Source: Silene latifolia
Lineage: Eukaryota; Streptophyta; Magnoliopsida; Caryophyllales; Caryophyllaceae
Direction of reading: 5' to 3'
DNA length: 64,000 nt
Assembly (NCBI RefSeq): GCF_048544455.1
Contig: NC_133538.1
Coordinates: 6,788,658 to 6,852,657, forward strand
A program made the translations under genes and the position numbers. A model generated the notes under the pieces. It worked only from the letters and a program-made list of their open reading frames with translations. It was not told the DNA's origin and did not search any database. Below, piece by piece: positions 58,667-64,000 of this stretch (position 1 is the stretch's first letter; the number at the start of each line of letters is the position of its first letter).

Positions 58667-61459
58667 ATGTCTAGAAGGTCACAAGGTGATTTGTTACCTT
58701 TTGACCGTGAAATTGAAAGAACCTTGACAAACAATAGGAGATTTGCTAGGAGGAATTTGAGAGGTATTAGTGAGGTTGTTCAACCAACTATTGAGTTCAT
58801 CAACTCTTTTGCAAGAGAAGGTGAGGAGAACCCATTACAAAATACCCCACAAAATCAACCTACAATGCCTAAGTTTTCGTCACATTCCGTACCCACCGAG
58901 GAGAACCTACCCAATGGTACTCCCACACCACAACATCTAACCGGAAATTTTATTGCCAAATCCGCCTTTATCCAATTAGTCGAAAGGAGCCAATTTGGGG
59001 GGATGCCTAGTGAAGACCCTCATTCTCATATGGAAACCTTTTGTGACTATTGTGATGCGATTTCTCAAACCGGTGTGACTCAAGACCAAATTCGATGGGT
59101 CTTATTTCCTTTTTCTCTAATTGGCACCGCGAAACAATGGTTGAAGGGCCTTGACAAGGCCACTCTCGGAATAGATTCTTGGAAGAAGTTGGCTCTAGCT
59201 TTCTACAAAAAGTTCTACCCACCAGAAAAGACTAACATGCTAAGAGCTCAAATTACGGGTTTTAAGCAAAGGGATGAAGAATCTTTGTATGAAGCTTGGG
59301 AGCGGTTTAAAGGAATTTATCGCTCATGTCCTCACCATGGACTTAGCGAATGGTTCTTGGTACAACAATTTTGGAACGGTTTATATGAAGATTCAAGGAA
59401 CATTCTCAACATGGGATCAAATGGAATGTTCACCGAAGTTGATGACAATCAAACATGGAACAATATTGAGGAAATGGCGGTCCATAACTCACAATATAGT
59501 AGACCTCGCAAGGCTACTAGAGGAGGAAGGCATGAAGTAGACTCCGTTACTCAATTGGGTGTTCAACTTAGTGCTCACATTGACACAATCAATTTGAAGT
59601 TTGAACAAGCTATGGCTAAACTTGAGGAAGCCTCAAAATCACCAAATTATCATGTTAATGCCATGACGGGATCCTCATCAATCCCAAGTGGAATATGTAA
59701 GAATTGTGGAACTTTGGGACATGACCAAAGTGAATGTAGGGGAACAAATGAACAAGTAAATGCTTTCCAAGCATACAAGAGTGGTACCCCTTATTCCAAC
59801 TATTACAATGAAAACACCAAGTTTCACCCAAATCTCTCATACAAAAGCCAAAATGTTCAAAATCCTCAAACAACTTACACTCCACCTCCCATGAGAAACC
59901 AAAATCAAAGACCCTTTTACAACCAAAACCAAGGTTACCAAAATCAAAATCCATACAATCACCAAAATGACCAAGGTTTTGATGTTCAAAAAGCGGTCCT
60001 CCAAATGCAAAAGAATCAACAAGAGTTTTTCACTCAAATGCAAAAAGATAGTCAAGCAAAGGAAACCACCATCAACAACATTCTAGCTCACACCAAGATG
60101 TTGGAAACACAATTGAATCAACTAGCATCTTCAAGCTCACAAAGACAAAAGGGGCAATTACCACCTCAAAGTAATCCCCCAAGACATGAAACGGTTAGTG
60201 CCATTCACTTGAGAAGTGGTACAAGGTATGAAGCACCGAAGAAGCAAGTTGAGGATGAATTTGTGGAAGCTAGTGATAAGGAAGAAATTGTGCAAAACTC
60301 CAAAGACGGAGAATCATCAAAAGAAGAAATTTTAAAGAGAAATGAAGACAAGGTCAAGGAGAAGGAGCCCATTGTGATTAGAGTTCCTTTTCCAAGTCAT
60401 CAAGCCAAGCCCAAATTTGATGACCTACTTGGAAAGTTTATGGAAATTGTGAAGAATTTGGAAGTCTCAATTCCCTTCACGGAATTAATCAATCACGTGC
60501 CGGCCTATGCGAAATACATGAAAGACATCCTCACAAAGAAGAAGTCGATCCGGGAACTTGAGACTATCGCCTTCACTAAGGTGAGTAGTGCAATACTTCA
60601 AGGGAGTTCACCTCTAAAACTAAAGGATCCGGGAAGCTTCTCAATACCGTGTAGCATTGGCGACACCACGATCAACAAAGCCTTATGTGATCTAGGGGCT
60701 AGTGTGAGTGTTATGCCGTACTCGGTAAGTAAAAGGTTGGGGATGGGAGAGCTTAAATGCACCAATATCACACTCCAAATGGCCGATAGATCGACGAAGA
60801 CACCATTAGGGATATGGGAAGATGTCCCCGTGCGAATTGGGAAGTTTTTCATCCCGGTGGACTTTGTCATTGTTGATATGGAGGAAGACTCCAACATTCC
60901 AATCATTCTTGGAAGACCCTTCTTACACACCGCGGGTGCGGTGATTGATGTAAAACATGGTGAGCTCACTCTTGAAGTGGGAGATGAGAGTATAACTTTT
61001 AATCTTGACAAGACTATGAGAGCTCCCCGTTTACATGAACCGTGTTTTATGATCGATCATTATAGTCGGAAGGATGAAAGGAAGAAGTCGGAACTCCAAT
61101 GGAAGAAGAAAATTGAAGATGCTCCATTCAAAGAGCAAGTGAATTGTGACAAAGAGAGCTTGCAAAGCTCACCAAAATCAAGCAATGAAGAAGATGGCCT
61201 CATTGGCCAAGAAAAGAAAATGGGAAAGTTGTCACCATCAAATCAAGAGATTTTCAATGATCAACTTAATGAAATTTGTGGTCTTTGGGACGACGAATTT
61301 GAAGGGATTTTTAATCCCTACATTGGTAATGCCATCGATCAAGACCAACAACAAGGGCCAAGGCCTATTGAAAACCTCTACCATGATAATGAACAAGCTT
61401 TGGATTACTTTTTCAAGGTGTTGAGCAACATCAACAACACCTTGGACATGCCCCCTTGA
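58667..61459 (+). CDS. Element F gag-protease polyprotein, intact
   Basis: This is an open 930-codon ORF from the ATG at 58667 (MSRRSQGDLLPFDREIERTL). The same start motif is seen in E. The gag capsid domain spans roughly residues 95-260 (WKKLALAFYKKFYPPEKTN, LYEAWERFKGIYRSCPHHGL). The zinc knuckle CKNCGTLGHDQSEC is at about 344-357. A Gln/Asn-rich linker and the retropepsin follow, with CDLGASVSVMP (catalytic Asp about 675) and IILGRPFLHTAGAVID at about 745-760. The products assemble the particle and cleave the polyprotein. The ORF ends soon after the protease with no RT or integrase, and the next 1 kb is non-coding. F is therefore probably non-autonomous like E, though younger, since it has no stops. 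Confidence 0.92.
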   Translation: MSRRSQGDLLPFDREIERTLTNNRRFARRNLRGISEVVQPTIEFINSFAREGEENPLQNTPQNQPTMPKFSSHSVPTEENLPNGTPTPQHLTGNFIAKSAFIQLVERSQFGGMPSEDPHSHMETFCDYCDAISQTGVTQDQIRWVLFPFSLIGTAKQWLKGLDKATLGIDSWKKLALAFYKKFYPPEKTNMLRAQITGFKQRDEESLYEAWERFKGIYRSCPHHGLSEWFLVQQFWNGLYEDSRNILNMGSNGMFTEVDDNQTWNNIEEMAVHNSQYSRPRKATRGGRHEVDSVTQLGVQLSAHIDTINLKFEQAMAKLEEASKSPNYHVNAMTGSSSIPSGICKNCGTLGHDQSECRGTNEQVNAFQAYKSGTPYSNYYNENTKFHPNLSYKSQNVQNPQTTYTPPPMRNQNQRPFYNQNQGYQNQNPYNHQNDQGFDVQKAVLQMQKNQQEFFTQMQKDSQAKETTINNILAHTKMLETQLNQLASSSSQRQKGQLPPQSNPPRHETVSAIHLRSGTRYEAPKKQVEDEFVEASDKEEIVQNSKDGESSKEEILKRNEDKVKEKEPIVIRVPFPSHQAKPKFDDLLGKFMEIVKNLEVSIPFTELINHVPAYAKYMKDILTKKKSIRELETIAFTKVSSAILQGSSPLKLKDPGSFSIPCSIGDTTINKALCDLGASVSVMPYSVSKRLGMGELKCTNITLQMADRSTKTPLGIWEDVPVRIGKFFIPVDFVIVDMEEDSNIPIILGRPFLHTAGAVIDVKHGELTLEVGDESITFNLDKTMRAPRLHEPCFMIDHYSRKDERKKSELQWKKKIEDAPFKEQVNCDKESLQSSPKSSNEEDGLIGQEKKMGKLSPSNQEIFNDQLNEICGLWDDEFEGIFNPYIGNAIDQDQQQGPRPIENLYHDNEQALDYFFKVLSNINNTLDMPP

Positions 61460-62196
61460 CATCTCATCAAGAATGAGAGTTTGGTGGAGTCCTCCCTAAA
61501 CCACCATTTGTAAATATTTCTAACTCCCTAACTTGCATTTCAATTCTTGTATTGCATTTTTGTTATTTTTGGATTTTTATACTTTGATCAAGATAATTAT
61601 CATGTTTGAGAGAAGTGAGGGAGGGATTAATAATTTCAATTAATGTGTAGTGCTTTAGCTTAGTGTGGGGATGGGGAATTGCCTAGGCTATCCATGCCTT
61701 AGTAGTGCCCCCACAATGAAGAGCACAAGATATGAAGAAGAATGGACAAATGACAAGGGATATACATTGTACACGGATGGAACTGAATCCGGGTACAAAG
61801 GGGTCGAATACGAGCGGATTCAGGAGAATCCGCCCGTTTTCAAGAAATCCGAGCGTGTTGGGTAGAAGACGCACGTCCTGAAATGAGCTGAACTTCTGAT
61901 ATTTTTGACTGTCAACGAATCCGGGCGTCCTGCATCATAATCCGCCCGTCTTCAAAAAGCCGCCCGTCCTGAAAGGAAGACGCCCGTCTTCTTGGCTGAG
62001 GAAAACAAGAAAAATCCCTGGACTGAAATCCGCCCGTCTTCTGTATAATCTGCCCGTCCCGTGTCTGCGAATCCGAGCGTCTTCCCTTAAAGACGCCCGT
62101 CTTTAGGCGAGTTTTTCCCAACCCAGAAAAGGCAGAATCCGCCCGTCCCGAGCAGAAACCGCACGGATTGCCCCTGCAGTTCGAATTTTCGGGCTC
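61460..62196 (+). other. Spacer in F with promoter-like motif array
   Basis: No gene is seen. From 61790 to 62168 there are over a dozen AATCCGCCCGTCTTC/AGACGCCCGTCTT units, the same motif as in the LTR. They are followed within 30 bp by a TATA box. Confidence 0.75.
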
Positions 62197-62203
62197 TATA
62201 AAA
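62197..62203 (+). promoter_or_regulatory. Internal TATA box for the passenger ORF of F
   Basis: TATAAAA within GGGCTCTATAAAACCCC lies 28 bp after the motif array and about 300 bp before the ATG at 62501. An A/C-rich leader follows. Confidence 0.65.
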
Positions 62204-62500
62204 CCCCTCCCACATTCATTTCTTCATTCCTTCATTCATAACACTACTCAAAACCCTCAAAACCCTCATCCTCTCCATCACAAAAACAAAATTCCTCAAC
62301 TACATTCACCAAAATCAAATCAAAACATCCTTTTAATAACAAATCAATCACTCCTTTTTCAATAAAGATCAAAACCAAGCACAAAATCTTCAACCTTTGA
62401 GTCGATTTTTGAATTTATAAAGGCAAAGCCTTTCATCTTTAAATCGATTTAGGTGCACTAGAAATTGAAGATTTTTCACTCTTTCTTGGTTAATTCATCA

Positions 62501-64000
62501 ATGGCAAGGACTAAGGGAGCAACAAAGGCAACAAAGGCAAAGGCACCAAAGGCAAAGACACTTTCACAAAGGCAAAAGACTCTTCAAGCAATGAAAGCAT
62601 TGGCTATGGTGGTAGCAAACCCAAACTTGGAAGTGCAACAACAACAACAACAACCTCCCATGGGTGCAACAACATCTACTACTCCGGAAATTGATCAACT
62701 TGCAAACTATCCGGAGGTAACTTTCATTTCCAAAACCTATAGGGACACTTTTGCTAAGTTTGCTAGAAAATCATTTCGATCCACCAAGTTTATATGTGAA
62801 GATACCTTAGAAAAGTTGGGTGTCCTTGAGCAAACTAGAGCCTTTTTCAAAGCCATGGGGTTGGAGAAATTGTTTGAATCAAAAGAATTGACATACCCCT
62901 CCTTTACCTTAGAATTTTTGAGTTCTTTGAAAGTTAACAAGGTTGAGACTATGGAGAACCTCGAGTTTCGTCTAGCTAATGTTAGTAGACGCATCTCCTT
63001 TAAGGAATTGGGTAAAGCTTTGGGTCTTAGTGATGAACCGAGTTATTTTAAGAATGTTGGCAAATATGACCCCGACCCTCTTTGGGAGGCAATTTCCGGA
63101 AGGAAATTTGAGGACTTTCATGCGAGTCGTGCTCTTTTATTCCACCATCCGGGCATAAGAGTATGGCACAAGGTCGTAGGGAGCACCATCAATGCAAGGA
63201 AAGACAGCAACCATTTCACCAAACTCGATTTTGTTCTTCTTGAGTCGGCTTTGAACATTGGAAGAGTACACACCAAGCCTTTCAACTTTCTAAGACTATT
63301 GGTGGATAGATGGCTCAACATTGATTGTGGGAAGAAAGGCACTACCGTTATTGTGAATGGAGGCCTAGTCACTATCCTAGCTAAATACTTTGATCCTAAC
63401 TTCAACAAAGATAACAAGTATGAGGCGAAAGAAGGTGGTCATCTCGTTGATTTTCATACTATGATACACAAGTACAAGTGGGTTGCCCATAACCCTCTTG
63501 ACACCAAGTATGGATGGCTCACTAGTGAGGCTAGTTCTTTCACTTTGCCTTCAAAGATTTGTCGATTGAGTGTCCACCGGACCAATTATCTACTTCCCCT
63601 TTCAAAAGAGGCCGAGTATATTATCCAACAACAAAAGGGTGAACTTGAAATACCCTCCTCTTCCATTTTCACACCACCTTACCCTTTTGAGTACAAAGAG
63701 TTCAAGCCGGAGGGTGTTAAAGAAAGAAATGATTATTTGACTCTTCTCATGCAAGCAATGCACAAGCAAGCCTTTGAGGATCGGAAAAATGCTTAATTAG
63801 ATCAATATCCACCCCTCTTACACTTAGCTAGGCAAGGACTACTTGACCCATCATGTCCTTTGCCTAGTTGGGCGGATAAGGAAGTCCTATTTCCGAGTGC
63901 ATCTAGGGTAGTTCCGGGTGACAATGAGGTTGTTGGTAATGAAGAAGTTGATGATAACATTGATGAAGAAGTTAGTGAAGAAGGAGAAGAGGATAAAGAA
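62501..64000 (+). CDS. Passenger ORF of F (Athila ORF1/PMD-like), partial, one internal stop
   Basis: The ATG at 62501 begins MARTKGATKATKAKAPKAKT, a Lys/Ala-rich basic tail suited to nucleic-acid binding. A Gln run follows. The domain shared with A and C comes next: YPEVTFISKTYRDTF, EDTLEKLGV, FTLEFLSSLKVNKVE and KELGKALGLSDEP. The family looks like ATHILA ORF1 or mobile-domain-like proteins of unknown function. The frame is open for 431 codons to a TAA at 63794-63796 and then stays open to the window end with an acidic tail (VDDNIDEEVSEEGEEDKE). The TAA is thus probably a premature stop, possibly CAA originally. The gene has its own TATA box and array and lies after gag-protease, where pol would be expected. 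Confidence 0.8.

Overview
This window is plant nuclear DNA made almost entirely of LTR retrotransposons. It has split genes with GT-AG introns, initiator-Met, Arg-type and Asp-type primer sites, Ty1/copia and Athila-like coding regions, and no recognisable single-copy host gene. A eudicot is likely. A Caryophyllales species with a large genome would fit the dense Tat/Athila/Tekay-like nesting, but that is a guess.

Layout. (1) 1-18358: a tandem duplication of a ~9.64 kb unit (1-8709 matches 9641-18358). Each unit holds an LTR-like block (5266-7602; 14914-17250) with a polypurine tract before it and a TGGCGACTCC primer site after it. It also holds two intron-containing antisense genes: a DUF7745-like gene and a plant-mobile-domain (PMD) gene. 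No gag, RT or integrase is visible. This is called element T. (2) 18238-45914: a four-deep nest resolved by target-site duplications. Element A (TSD AGATA) sits in T. Element B (TSD GATTT) sits in A. Element C, reversed (TSD TTTGT), sits in B. A copia element, reversed (TSD GCTGC), sits in the passenger gene of C. A, B and C have related LTRs and Tekay-like 3' ends but carry no pol. A and C instead carry a decayed gene resembling Athila ORF1/PMD-type proteins, with a probable 5' leader intron. (3) 45920-56771: relics D and G of the A/B/C type. D is split by element E (reversed, TSD GTAAG), an Athila-type element with decayed gag-protease and no RT or integrase. An unclassified repeat follows. 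(4) 56772-64000: the 5' part of element F, with an LTR, an Asp-type PBS, an intact gag-protease ORF, and then a separate passenger ORF of the same broad family as in A and C, with its own TATA box.

Common theme. Each family carries its own short, CpG-rich palindromic motif in small arrays. In A/B/C it is ACTCGATCGAGT, usually five copies at ~20 bp spacing. In E it is GGTCGATCGACC or AGTCGATCGACT. In T it is a GCGCAGC/GCTGCGC pair. In F it is ATCCGnnCGGAT or AGACG-CGTCT. The arrays lie just upstream of TATA-like boxes in the LTR and again upstream of the passenger gene. My hypothesis is that passenger proteins recognise their own family's motif, as VANC proteins of VANDAL transposons do for anti-silencing. 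This is inference.

Limits: boundaries, TSDs, stops and splice sites were read by eye. Family names rest on recognised motifs, not on searches. Reading frames in the duplicated unit may be affected by sequencing error.
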